DNA of 64,000 nucleotides from Bin80 sp965208025 (GTDB taxonomy: Bacteria; Bacteroidota; Rhodothermia; Rhodothermales; Bin80). Where the stretch lies: the NCBI GenBank assembly GCA_965208025.1, contig OZ242302.1, positions 3,224,001 to 3,288,000 on the forward strand, in the 5' to 3' direction. The notes under the pieces were generated by a model. The model made no database searches. It had not been told where the DNA came from and worked only from the letters and a program-made list of their open reading frames with translations. Positions within the stretch are counted from its first letter, which is position 1. Each line of letters begins with the position of its first letter. Made by a program: the position numbers and the translations under genes. This document shows, in pieces, positions 17,804-26,343 of the stretch.

Positions 17804-17923
17804 AATTGAGGGCTCATCTGTCCGCAATGCTCAGTCAATGTCTTTCCATAATTTCACCCAACTCATGCCATATCGGGAAACCACTCATCAGTTGATTCTC
17901 GCAAGAATGGTTAGTGGTCACAT
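17804..17923. repeat. Right copy of 120-bp target-site duplication
   Basis: Identical to 15678-15797. Joining 15797 to 17924 restores the pre-insertion sequence. The following stretch to 18140 is non-coding as far as I can see; a short reverse open frame (17918-18103) has no family features. Confidence 0.9.
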
Positions 17924-18140
17924 CTGGTCTGAGGACATAGACTGTCTCTGAAAAATCATCAGGAACCCATCTCCGAGCGTCTTACTCAGTAAAGACATTC
18001 GTGGATGATTGCTACGGATAGGTGTGGAGTTATACAGTGAGTCTTTACCAGAATCTACAATTAATCGGATAATGACATAAGATTGGGTACGGAGTACAAC
18101 CATCAGTTCTCATTCCCACTCCTATACTTAACCAATACTG

Positions 18141-18956
18141 ATGATGGTGTCTCTGAAAGCATTTTTTCGTTCTATTTTGAAAGAAGCAGGACGTATTGCC
18201 ATGCGTTATTTTCTTGATGCGTCGTTTGAAATTAAAGGAGATGGTTCGCCAGTTACCGTTGCGGATAAAGCTGTGCAGGAATTCCTTGTTGGCGCAATTG
18301 CCAGCCAGTTTCCAGAGGATGGAATCATAGCCGAAGAGAATGAGATATTTCGAAAACCCATAAGAGGCTCACGATATTGGACGATTGATCCGATTGATGG
18401 CACCGTATCGTTCATGGCAGGAATGGCGAGCTGGGCGATTGCGGTGGGGATGATTGAAAATGGAAAGCCTACGGCTGGATTTATTCACCTACCCGCGACC
18501 GGAGACATCTACTACACAAGTGAAAAGCAGGTTTGGAGGAATGATCAGCATCGGTCGCTCACATCCGATCAATCACTTCATAGAAATTCAATTCTCCTAA
18601 CTCATGCCCGTCCTCACCAAAGATATACGCTACAAAAGTCCTACCCGGGCCGAGTGCTCAGCCTAGGAACTGCGTCTGCACATTTAAGCTTGGTCGCAAC
18701 AGGCGGCGCCCATGTCGTTCTGATCGGTCACGACAAGGTATGGGATCTGGCTCCAGGCTATGCAATGATGCGTACGAATGGGGGAGTTCTAAGGTATCTT
18801 GATGGCTCGGATTGTGATCTATCTACTCTTCTGGATGGTCGTCCCGCTCCTTATCCGCTCTTGGGAGGGCCCGCAACACTGGTAGAAGAAGTGATGTCTC
18901 ACCTGGATTATTGGGCAATAGCAAGGACAGGCGTTCAGGAAGGTAGTCTCATCTAG
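18141..18956 (+). CDS. Inositol monophosphatase-family phosphatase
   Basis: 271 residues with all the metal-site motifs of the IMPase/CysQ/histidinol-phosphatase superfamily: GDGSPVTVADKAV near 35-47, the Glu pair in IIAEENE, DPIDGTVSF (about 84-92) and WDLAPGYA (about 198-205; family WDxAAG). It removes a phosphate from a small substrate using two or three magnesium ions. The spacing resembles HisN-type histidinol-phosphatases, but inositol-1-phosphate or 3'-phosphoadenosine-5'-phosphate cannot be excluded. It stands alone and is convergent with the GH3 gene. Start at 18141 or at the next ATG (18144). Confidence 0.85.
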   Translation: MMVSLKAFFRSILKEAGRIAMRYFLDASFEIKGDGSPVTVADKAVQEFLVGAIASQFPEDGIIAEENEIFRKPIRGSRYWTIDPIDGTVSFMAGMASWAIAVGMIENGKPTAGFIHLPATGDIYYTSEKQVWRNDQHRSLTSDQSLHRNSILLTHARPHQRYTLQKSYPGRVLSLGTASAHLSLVATGGAHVVLIGHDKVWDLAPGYAMMRTNGGVLRYLDGSDCDLSTLLDGRPAPYPLLGGPATLVEEVMSHLDYWAIARTGVQEGSLI

Positions 18957-19016
18957 ACCATTACCCCCAGGCTACTAACTTGATTCGGGGTAGAGATTAG
19001 TGAGGAATCATTTCCA

Positions 19017-20534
19017 TCACGAACCTAATTCGGTTAGCCGGACTCGGCGTGCATTCCCCTTCGCATGTGCAATGACCCCTTCGGCTATGCAGCGCTGCTC
19101 GCTCATTCGTGGAACTTTGCTTTGGAAATGGATATTTCTCCGGCTACTTTTCAGCCAATCACTGAAGGTTCCTTTAGGGACGATCACAATTTCTGGCGGA
19201 CCAAAGGCATTTGCCTCTCGGCGGGTTTGGTAGTGGCGGTTGATTTCACAAAGCACGGAATCAAGTGACCGTATAAAGTCTTCACAATTATAGGGAACCC
19301 GACTAAACTCCAATAGCCATTCGTGGGAGGGAATCTGAGACCCATTTGGAGGGATAGCTGAAACATGATATTCTCGTACGAGACTGTTGGTCTTTTCACA
19401 GGATTTATTGATTGCTATTCTGGCCTCTTCCCCAAAAACTGACTCTCCATATTTATCAATGACATCAGAAGTGCGACCGGCAACTACGATCTTATGCGGT
19501 GATACGCTTGTAAATCGAACAACATCCCCCAATACATAAGACCAAAGTCCACTGCATGTTGAAATAATTGGTGCATACCTTACGCCAGTTTCCGCGGTCT
19601 CAATCGTGAATCTTTCAGGATTACCCAGCTTCAGTTCATCCAGTCGTACAAATTCAAAGAAAATTCCGTTATTCAGATGAAGGTGCATGGCGGGGTCACT
19701 AAGGTCCTTCTGGTAGGAAAAAAATCCTTCTGAGGCGCCATATGTCTCAAGAAAATGGACATCCGGTAGTCCGATATACTCCTCTAATACAGACCGATAA
19801 GAACTCAGGGCAACCCCACCAGAGATATAGAGCTGCAGATTAGGCCATACTTCTCCAACAGTTCGGATTCCAGTCCCGTTGATCTCATTGTATCTTTCAA
19901 TGAGCAAACCGAAAAACACCAGAGACCAAGTTGGTGTCATCGCAATCAGGCGAATATCCTGATTCAGAGTTTGATCAATGACGGAGCGAAGCTTTGAATC
20001 CCAATTCGGTACGAAAGCAATAGAGGCAGGAACAGCTTGAAAAGTTCTGTAAATGCTGGGAGCGGACAAAATCTGTAACCCACTCACTTCACCAATCAGG
20101 GTACCAGGATAGGCAGGATCATCCTCAATTCGCCCTGGAAGCATGAGTTGTTTGCCAAGAAAAGTCTTGATGGATCCTGTGGTAATCAGATAATTGAATG
20201 CAAGCCCAGCAGAATACCTCCGGGTTAGCAGTCTAAGCATTTCCTTGCTTAGAGGGATAATCTTTCCATCCGATGCCGTTCCGCTAGAAACAGCAAAATG
20301 TTTGATACTTCCTGGCCAAAGCAAATTCTTCGCTCCCTTCCGCGTCTGATCAACATATGGCCTCAGATCTTCATAAGTATGGATGGGAACTCTGGACTGA
20401 TAAGCTCGCACAATATCCTGTTGCTGTGCGATCCTGGAAAAATCAAACCTACGGCCCCACTCCGTGTTTGACGCGCGACGTAATAAGCGTCGAAGGAGTC
20501 TTGCCTGTATTTTAGCAGGTGCGCGGGTGGGCAT
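19017..20534 (-). CDS. GH3 auxin-responsive promoter family protein (acyl-adenylate/amide synthetase-like)
   Basis: 505 residues similar to the GH3 family of ANL adenylating enzymes. KHFAVSSGTASDGKIIPLSK (about 84-103) is the phosphate-binding SSGT loop, and YISGGVALSSYR, LETYGASEGFF and YVLGDVVRFTSV follow in the order of GH3 adenylate motifs. Plant members conjugate amino acids to jasmonate or auxin; bacterial members, common in Bacteroidetes, have no established substrate. Divergent from folP by 84 bp. Confidence 0.88.
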   Translation of the reverse strand: MPTRAPAKIQARLLRRLLRRASNTEWGRRFDFSRIAQQQDIVRAYQSRVPIHTYEDLRPYVDQTRKGAKNLLWPGSIKHFAVSSGTASDGKIIPLSKEMLRLLTRRYSAGLAFNYLITTGSIKTFLGKQLMLPGRIEDDPAYPGTLIGEVSGLQILSAPSIYRTFQAVPASIAFVPNWDSKLRSVIDQTLNQDIRLIAMTPTWSLVFFGLLIERYNEINGTGIRTVGEVWPNLQLYISGGVALSSYRSVLEEYIGLPDVHFLETYGASEGFFSYQKDLSDPAMHLHLNNGIFFEFVRLDELKLGNPERFTIETAETGVRYAPIISTCSGLWSYVLGDVVRFTSVSPHKIVVAGRTSDVIDKYGESVFGEEARIAINKSCEKTNSLVREYHVSAIPPNGSQIPSHEWLLEFSRVPYNCEDFIRSLDSVLCEINRHYQTRREANAFGPPEIVIVPKGTFSDWLKSSRRNIHFQSKVPRMSEQRCIAEGVIAHAKGNARRVRLTELGS

Positions 20535-20618
20535 AATATGATATATTATCAGCGAATCACAATAGACAGCAAGTAACTAATTTTATCTTCATGTTGTAAG
20601 TTAAGCCATATAACGCGT

Positions 20619-21572
20619 GTGCTATTTACTTTTGCTAATTTAAACATTAGAACTAAGATACAGGATCCCCATTCTACAAGTCACCCGCCCATCAGTGGCA
20701 GAGCATCCGGTCTGACATGCCGTGGAAAATGGCTGAATCTATCGGATGGTGCAGTTGTCATGGGTGTACTGAATATAACACCTGATTCGTTTTATGACGG
20801 CGGGAAATATCTGAATGTTGACAAAGCTCTTCAACGTGCTGAGGAAATGCTCATGGAAGGTGCGAGCATTCTTGATGTTGGTGGTGCATCCTCCAGACCT
20901 CAGGGAAGCGTGTATGGCGCAGGGGCAGCGTCAGTTTCAGCAGCATGCGAATCCGAACGTGTCGTGCCTGTTGTTCAAGCAATAAGAAGTTCATTCCCTG
21001 ATGCAATTATTTCGGTGGATACATTTAATCCTTCGGTCGCATGCGCAGCTCTGGAAGTAGGTGCTCACATGATCAATGATGTTTCTGGCCTGCAAAATGG
21101 ATCTGATTCAGCTGAACATGCAGGTAGGGTAGGCGCTGGATATGTAATTATGCATTCCGTCCACCAACAGGGGAAACTTGTGCAGGCTACAGATTACGAA
21201 GATGTAGTGAAAGCAGTGTATAAATCATTAAGAATGTCTGCAAAACTGGCCCAAGAAGCCGGAGTGCAAAGTGTCATCATTGATCCTGGATTCGGGTTTG
21301 GGAAAAGGCACACGGATAACCTGCGACTGATGAATCAAATAGATTCTCTCGCCCAATTAGGTTACCCCGTATTGGTCGGAGTTTCCCGAAAAAGTACAAT
21401 TGGTCAGATTCTGAGCAATGGTTCTTCTCCAGCTACGCCTCAAGATCGGCTCTTTGGATCCCTTGGAGTAGCGGCAGTTGCAGTATTAAGGGGTGCGAAA
21501 ATTGTCCGCACTCATGATGTGCGCGAAACCCGAGAAATGATCCAAAGTCTGGAAGCAGTATTGAACACCTGA
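20619..21572 (+). CDS. folP: Dihydropteroate synthase FolP
   Basis: Condenses p-aminobenzoate with dihydropterin pyrophosphate in folate synthesis. Hallmarks: VMGVLNITPDSFYDGGKY (about 48-65), ILDVGGASSRPQ, ISVDTFNPSVA, MINDVSGL, IIDPGFGFGK and VGVSRKSTIG. The 317-residue length depends on a GTG start at 20619; conserved sequence begins near residue 33 (LTCRGKWLNL), so the first 30 residues may be overcalled. It is followed after 2 bp by cdaA, a neighbour pair common in Bacteroidetes. Confidence 0.95.
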   Translation: MLFTFANLNIRTKIQDPHSTSHPPISGRASGLTCRGKWLNLSDGAVVMGVLNITPDSFYDGGKYLNVDKALQRAEEMLMEGASILDVGGASSRPQGSVYGAGAASVSAACESERVVPVVQAIRSSFPDAIISVDTFNPSVACAALEVGAHMINDVSGLQNGSDSAEHAGRVGAGYVIMHSVHQQGKLVQATDYEDVVKAVYKSLRMSAKLAQEAGVQSVIIDPGFGFGKRHTDNLRLMNQIDSLAQLGYPVLVGVSRKSTIGQILSNGSSPATPQDRLFGSLGVAAVAVLRGAKIVRTHDVRETREMIQSLEAVLNT

Positions 21573-21574
21573 GA

Positions 21575-22369
21575 ATGAATCTTTTTGGCATCATCCCGAT
21601 TCGGTTGATTGATCTCTTTGAGATTGTGCTGGTGGCACTGGTGTTTTATCGGCTTTATATGATGATGCGTGGCACCATTGCCGTCTCATTGTTCGCGGGT
21701 CTGTTGGGGCTTCTGTTAATCCAATTTATCGTGGAAGTAACAGAAATGAAGGTATTGCAGTCAATGTTTTCAGCACTCAGTGATATCTATGTATTGGCAG
21801 CGATCATTGTATTTCAGCCAGAGATTCGGCGCGTCCTGATTCTGTTGGGACAGACCCCCCTCTTGCAACGACTCATCACACCCGTGTCCAAAGATGAAAT
21901 GATCCCCGAAATCGTGGCAGCAATTAATATGATGAGCCAGAAGAACGTTGGAGCATTGATCGCTTTTAAGCGAACCAATGGATTGCGAAGCTATGCGGAA
22001 ACAGGTGAAGCTATACAGGCGTCGATCAGCAGAGACCTGCTGATCTCCATATTCTATTCCAATAATCCCTTACATGACGGGGCGGTCATAATTGCAGATA
22101 ATCGAATTGAGGCCGCACGCTGTATATTACCTGTCTCACGTAGTGAGCGCTTAGGGAAACAGTTTGGAACCAGACATCGGGCAGCGGTCGGAATTACAGA
22201 GGAAACCGATGCTTTTGTCGTAGTCGTTTCTGAGGAAACAGGAAAAATTTCAGTGGCAGAACAGGGAGTGATGATTTCAGGACTTACACCTGACGAATTA
22301 GAAATTCATCTATCTGAGGCGTTGACAATCCCCGTCTCGGCAGGTGGACTCGGTCAGAGAGAAGATTAG
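21575..22369 (+). CDS. cdaA: Diadenylate cyclase CdaA
   Basis: 264-residue membrane-bound enzyme that makes cyclic di-AMP from two ATP. Three N-terminal helices (about 7-26, 34-51, 62-82) precede the DAC domain. The catalytic motifs are intact: NPLHDGAVII (DGA) and TRHRAAVGITEETDA (RHR). Cyclic di-AMP controls osmolyte and potassium transport and wall homeostasis in bacteria that make it. The gene is coupled to folP upstream and pcm downstream (1-bp gap), so folP-cdaA-pcm form an operon. Confidence 0.95.
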   Translation: MNLFGIIPIRLIDLFEIVLVALVFYRLYMMMRGTIAVSLFAGLLGLLLIQFIVEVTEMKVLQSMFSALSDIYVLAAIIVFQPEIRRVLILLGQTPLLQRLITPVSKDEMIPEIVAAINMMSQKNVGALIAFKRTNGLRSYAETGEAIQASISRDLLISIFYSNNPLHDGAVIIADNRIEAARCILPVSRSERLGKQFGTRHRAAVGITEETDAFVVVVSEETGKISVAEQGVMISGLTPDELEIHLSEALTIPVSAGGLGQRED

Positions 22370-22370
22370 T

Positions 22371-23027
22371 ATGGCGCAATCAGGAGGGATGTATACTCGG
22401 CGAAGAGCTGAGCTAGTTAAAGAAATCAGTGAAACCAGTATATCGGACGAGCGGGTGCTTCATGCAATTGGAAAGGTGCCCCGGGAGCTTTTTGTTGACC
22501 CAGCCCTACAACATCGTGCCTATCAGGATATACCTTTGCCAATCGGATTGGGACAGACCATTTCCCAACCGTCTACGGTCGCAATTCAGACGATGCTATT
22601 GGATACAGAGCCTGGAGACTCTGTTCTGGAAGTCGGAACAGGGAGCGGCTATCAAGCTGCCATTCTTTGTGAAATGGGCGTCCGTGTCTACTCCATTGAG
22701 CGTCACAGAAAATTGTATGAGCGTGCGAAGTCAGTGCTGGATCAACTGAATTATAGAGTGATCCTTCGCGCTGGCAATGGGGCTCAAGGATGGCCGAGCC
22801 TGTCTCCATTCGATGGAATTGTGGTGACCGCAGGTGCAGCAGAAATACCCCAGACGCTGTTAGACCAACTGCGGGAGCCAACCAGTGAAAGAAAAGGAGG
22901 CTGTTTGATCATACCCGTCGGAGATCAACGGGGGCAATCTATGACAAAGATTATTCGAACGGGTGAGGAGTCCTACGAGTCGGAGGATTGTGGCAGCTTC
23001 TACTTTGTGCCTCTGGTAAACAACTAA
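22371..23027 (+). CDS. pcm: Protein-L-isoaspartate O-methyltransferase
   Basis: Repairs isoaspartyl residues by SAM-dependent methylation. From ATG 22371 the protein has 218 residues, with PLPIGLGQTISQPSTVA and the SAM motif VLEVGTGSGYQAAIL, both diagnostic. The open frame begins 27 bp earlier inside cdaA; the ATG 1 bp after the cdaA stop is preferred. The gene ends in a 4-bp convergent overlap with the GAF-domain gene. Confidence 0.94.
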   Translation: MAQSGGMYTRRRAELVKEISETSISDERVLHAIGKVPRELFVDPALQHRAYQDIPLPIGLGQTISQPSTVAIQTMLLDTEPGDSVLEVGTGSGYQAAILCEMGVRVYSIERHRKLYERAKSVLDQLNYRVILRAGNGAQGWPSLSPFDGIVVTAGAAEIPQTLLDQLREPTSERKGGCLIIPVGDQRGQSMTKIIRTGEESYESEDCGSFYFVPLVNN

Positions 23028-24283
23028 ATTATGACGGTATCATTTGAACCGTTATAAGCTTCTGTTAAGGCATGTTTCGCATCATTGCGCAGATCGTCAG
23101 GTGTCTCATGACGTGGAGCCATCTTTACACCTCCAATGAGCACTCCCCCGATGAGTAGGCCGCCATGAGAATCAATCTCTTTTCGAACGGACTGATTCCA
23201 TAGTTCCAGAGAATCGTTGTCACCATCGGTAAATACACCAAATAACAATTCTCCAAACTTGATCACACGAGTGTATGGAGCAGCACGGAGGAGGCAGTCT
23301 GAGAGCGATTTCTCAATTTCGTTCAGAATATCTGGGTAGGTCTTTGCTAAATTCTCTGCCCGCTTAAGAATGACCAAAGCGAAGACAAGATCATCCCCTA
23401 CATGTCTCGCATGGTCCATTTCTTCCGAAATGATTTCGTGTCTAGGACGATTCGGATCTTTGTGATAAAGAAGGAGACTGAAAGTTTGTCCGAAAATTTC
23501 TAGCAACTCTTTGGCACGTGGATGATAGAGTCCCTTCTCATTGGTGGTGTCTACAATGAGCAGGTTTCCAGTTTGGCCAATGGTGGTGACGCCAAGGCTG
23601 GTAATACTCGCAGGGATTCGGGTATAGGTAAGATGATTAGGCTGCAGACCACTCGAACCAATCTTGTGAATCGCTGTGTTTTCAGACTTTGCAAGGATGT
23701 CAAATTTTAAGACAAAGGACTCTCCGCTTGAACGTAGCCAATCCATCCCAACGGTACCAAGAATCCTGTAATCATAGTCATCTGAAACTGGACGTATGAT
23801 CCCGACGGCATGAGCGTCAAGTGCAGTTCGGAATCCCTGGAGTATTGGAACGAGTACATTCTTGCGCAGCGGATCAGTTGACTTCCCCGAATTAAGTCTG
23901 ATATCGGATTCTCCAGTAGGAGGATCTATGGGGATACTCAACTGAACCCCATTGGAAGAGTCATCGTTGTTTGAAGCATCCCCGTCAGAAATTGACTCAA
24001 CTTTATCATCCACGGGTTGCTGTGAATTCATTGGTCGAACGTCAAGAATTCCAAAATCTTCAAGACTCTCTTCCTCAGGTGGTGTGTCTATCTCAGGATC
24101 CGAGGGAAGGTCAATATCATCAGATTTGGGCTTGGAAAATATCCACAAGATCAAAGTAATCAAGGCGAGACATCCCACTGGAACATATTTCCACCATTCT
24201 GTCACCTCAATTGCCAAAAATGTGACGGCCGCAGCCAAGACGGTTAGAACACTGAATAAGATTCGCATCATGAACGACGACAA
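23024..24283 (-). CDS. Membrane-anchored GAF-like protein with a degenerate GGDEF-like C-terminus
   Basis: 419 residues. Two membrane helices near the N-terminus (about 6-24 and 32-48), an acidic Ser/Asp-rich linker to about 130, a GAF-like domain (about 140-270: LVPILQGFRTALDAHAVGII through IFGQTFSLLLYH), and a C-terminal domain (about 285-419). The last contains LVFALVILKRAENLA and KFGELLFGVFTDGDND, where a GGDEF core would be expected, but the GG(D/E)EF residues are missing. It may therefore be a non-catalytic sensor. It is convergent with the cdaA operon. Domain assignment is by pattern only. Confidence 0.55.
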   Translation of the reverse strand: MSSFMMRILFSVLTVLAAAVTFLAIEVTEWWKYVPVGCLALITLILWIFSKPKSDDIDLPSDPEIDTPPEEESLEDFGILDVRPMNSQQPVDDKVESISDGDASNNDDSSNGVQLSIPIDPPTGESDIRLNSGKSTDPLRKNVLVPILQGFRTALDAHAVGIIRPVSDDYDYRILGTVGMDWLRSSGESFVLKFDILAKSENTAIHKIGSSGLQPNHLTYTRIPASITSLGVTTIGQTGNLLIVDTTNEKGLYHPRAKELLEIFGQTFSLLLYHKDPNRPRHEIISEEMDHARHVGDDLVFALVILKRAENLAKTYPDILNEIEKSLSDCLLRAAPYTRVIKFGELLFGVFTDGDNDSLELWNQSVRKEIDSHGGLLIGGVLIGGVKMAPRHETPDDLRNDAKHALTEAYNGSNDTVII

Positions 24284-24871
24284 TAATTCTGTATCACTAA
24301 AATAAGATACCGAAAACGATTGTCATAGACACAAACAGAGGTAGAGACTCGGTGTACTCCACTGCGCATCAATAAAAATGATATTAAGAATTGATAACTA
24401 TTACTACCTCACTCACTCAGGGATGGGTGTATTCGCCTTCACACCCATATGACAGCCCTTCGCAAATAATTATGAACCCTTATACGTTCTTTATACAGAA
24501 TTGACTAACTTTTCGCACCTGAGGGTAAACAATTATCAGATTTACAGGATGGAGTTCAATTTATTTCTGACGTGAGCGTAAACCAATCAACGCACAAGAA
24601 ACCCTGTACTTTGGTGCAGGAAAATAAGAGACATTGCTTGACGAAACTTGTGTTGTTTGCAGTGTGAACCTGATCGTATCCGCCAATGAGTCTCTATTAG
24701 ATTTACGCAACCAGTTGATCAGTTTGAAGATGTTGAGACGGGAAAGAGTTGAGTCTGCGGATAAAATAGTCTTATGGTCAGTCCCTCTATGCCTGTGAAG
24801 GTTTGCATAGACGAGGACAATCTCGCTGCCACGAGTGAATCAGGATGTCCAATACTATAGGCAGAGATGGA
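24284..24871. other. 588-bp non-coding region
   Basis: No open frame, tRNA or insertion-sequence signature is recognisable. The sequence is AT-rich. It may hold the promoter of the minus-strand GAF gene near 24300. I see nothing else to support. Confidence 0.4.
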
Positions 24872-25261
24872 TCATTTAATATCTAATGAGTCAGGAATAT
24901 TATTTAACTGCGAATTTGGATTCACTAATGGGCCAGTGAGTGGTAGATCAAAGCTTGTTAAAAAATGTGCAAGAGTGGAAAACCAAAACTCTTGCTGAAA
25001 CTCAATCCAATCATCAGGGACTGATGGATCGGTTTTTTCACGTTCCTCTAAATCCAGATAGAAACAGCGCGGCCAGTCAGGGAAACGTTTCTGAGCGTCT
25101 TTGACAATATCAAATGCTGACTGGGCGGCTTCCCCAAAGCTCATTTCTTTGGTGATGACCATGTAGATGGACACAGTATTATCAAGGTTCATCCAGATCC
25201 CGGGCGAGTCAGGCTTGTTATACTCTGGGATAAATGAGGGGGGGGACGGTGAGGTCTCCAT
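24872..25261 (-). CDS. Hypothetical acidic protein, 129 residues
   Basis: An acidic protein, METSPSPPSF at the N-terminus, with no signal peptide or membrane helix and no family I recognise. It has an ordered look (Trp- and Phe-rich, DWIEFQQEFWFSTLAHFLTS). The coding strand contains a run of eight C at codons 6-9, directly after the start, so slippage there would shift the frame early. It stands alone, followed at 25402 by the tRNA pair on the same strand. Confidence 0.5.
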   Translation of the reverse strand: METSPSPPSFIPEYNKPDSPGIWMNLDNTVSIYMVITKEMSFGEAAQSAFDIVKDAQKRFPDWPRCFYLDLEEREKTDPSVPDDWIEFQQEFWFSTLAHFLTSFDLPLTGPLVNPNSQLNNIPDSLDIK

Positions 25262-25351
25262 TCCGATTCAGTTTGAGATTCTCATCAGAGATTTGACCGC
25301 TTGACACAATAGAATCAGACCAAGAGTGAGGGTTCAAATCAACTCAAGGTC

Positions 25352-25371
25352 TCCCCCCGTCAGAGGGGAGT
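25352..25371 (-). terminator. Stem-loop downstream of the tRNA pair
   Basis: CTCCCC at 25352-25357 pairs with GGGGAG at 25366-25371, a six-pair GC-rich hairpin about 30 bp past the 3' end of tRNA-Leu. No U-tract follows, so it is a weak candidate for a transcript end or processing signal. Confidence 0.3.
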
Positions 25372-25401
25372 CGACTGATTCGCAACTTACGTGATGAATA
25401 A

Positions 25402-25488
25402 TGGTGCCCGGGACTGGAATCGAACCAGCACGCCCGTAAGGGCACTGCCCCCTCAAGACAGCGCGTCTACCTATTCCGCCACCCGGGC
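25402..25488 (-). tRNA. tRNA-Leu (anticodon GAG), CCA encoded
   Basis: Read on the minus strand it begins GCCCGGGTGGCGGAATAGGT and ends CCCGGGC-A-CCA, so the seven-pair acceptor stem is perfect. The anticodon stem CTGTC/GGCAG closes loop TTGAGGG, giving anticodon GAG. A long variable arm (TGCCCTTACGGGCG) marks a class II Leu tRNA, and the T-loop TTCGATT is standard. It lies 6 bp after the split tRNA-Lys on the same strand. Confidence 0.95.
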
Positions 25489-25494
25489 TGATAG

Positions 25495-25887
25495 TGATCC
25501 CGCCAGGGCTCGAACCTGGGACCCTCTGATTAACTTACCACACCGACTTTCACCGGCCAACAAGTATGCGATGTTGTGGTCTGGACCATCTCTTCACCCT
25601 TCCAAATTGGGGAGTGGGGTGGACTGCGTATGGCCTCTGAGGGCTCTCTTGAATCCGCACTGCGCGGAAATGGGCATTAGAGTTCCAGTAGCCCGGCACG
25701 GCTAAGGGAATTAAGTACCCGGTTCAAGGTTGCCTGCTGATTGCCCATACTATCCGGCGCATTTTCACGTGTGACGACGTAGCGATGGCTTTAGGGGGTT
25801 CCAGCATACAGCAGCCTTCACTCATACAGTTTCCTGTATGAGGCTCCATGACAAAGTCAGATGCTCTTCCAACTGAGCTACGGGATC
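25495..25887 (-). tRNA. tRNA-Lys (anticodon UUU) interrupted by a group I intron
   Basis: The 5' exon (25887-25854, 34 nt) begins GATCCCGTAGCTCAGTTGG and ends in the anticodon loop at U34. The 3' exon (25533-25495, 39 nt) begins TTAATCAGAGG and ends CGGGATC-A. Together they make a regular 73-nt tRNA: acceptor GATCCCG/CGGGATC, D-loop AGTTGGAAG, anticodon stem TCTGA/TCAGA with loop CTTTTAA, and T-arm loop TTCGAGC. CCA is not encoded. The break falls between anticodon positions 34 and 35, as in cyanobacterial tRNA-Leu(UAA) genes. Confidence 0.92.
25534..25853 (-). ncRNA. Group I self-splicing intron in tRNA-Lys(UUU), 320 nt
   Basis: The intron starts after a U and ends in G (GGTAAG then exon), as group I introns must. 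A P2-like perfect hairpin, CTCATACAG-GAAA-CTGTATGAG, lies at 25821-25842. A Q-like segment AATCAGCAGGCAACC is at 25742-25728 and an S-like AAGAGATGGTCC at 25594-25583, in the order seen in subgroup IC3 tRNA introns such as the Anabaena tRNA-Leu intron. There is no room for a homing endonuclease gene, so it is a ribozyme only. Subgroup and the pairings P1, P3 and P7 would need a covariance model. Confidence 0.85.
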
Positions 25888-25911
25888 AAAATGTAGAGAA
25901 CTAGCACAAAT

Positions 25912-26343
25912 TTACGGCAAAAATTCCGAATCCTCAATCCGTTCCGCCTGCATCTTCCAGAGTGTTTCCATACCGAAACGCAGTATCAACCTTCCCTTTA
26001 ACTTTGAACGATCAAAATTGATGAATCCATGGGCTAAATAAACCTCGGAGGGAAGACAGCGCCAGAGGAGTTTTATTTCTCTGTCCCCCTGTCGAAAGTC
26101 ATCCGTCACAATCAATCCAACGAGACGGTCCAGACCAGAGCCCACAAATACATCTACCCCTTCACCATCAGAACTAATGGTATTGCAGATGAATCCGTAA
26201 TTCATAGGGTAGATTATTTCAGGATAAAGAGGGTGTGGGGTAGAACGAGGACGGTCTAACTCCACACCCTCAGCGAGGATCAATCGTTCCCACCTGTCCC
26301 ATGGAAAATTTTTTTGCAGCAAGGATGCATAACAGTCTTTCAT
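25912..26343 (-). CDS. Short inorganic-pyrophosphatase-like protein
   Basis: 143 residues resembling family I soluble pyrophosphatase: RPRSTPHPLYPEIIYPMNYGF gives the P-x-x-Y-P-x-NYG core, and SSDGEGVDVFVGSG aligns with the signature D-G-D-P-x-D. Here the second Asp is Glu (DGEGVD). The protein is shorter than the usual 170-220 residues. It probably cleaves pyrophosphate or a related nucleotide ester, but activity is not certain with the changed metal-binding loop. It starts 24 bp upstream of the tRNA-Lys gene end and overlaps a small frame by 4 bp. Confidence 0.75.
   Translation of the reverse strand: MKDCYASLLQKNFPWDRWERLILAEGVELDRPRSTPHPLYPEIIYPMNYGFICNTISSDGEGVDVFVGSGLDRLVGLIVTDDFRQGDREIKLLWRCLPSEVYLAHGFINFDRSKLKGRLILRFGMETLWKMQAERIEDSEFLP

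Noticed and set aside
17918..18103. 61-residue minus-strand frame at the right IS junction
   Set aside because: It ends in the target duplication and has no family motif.
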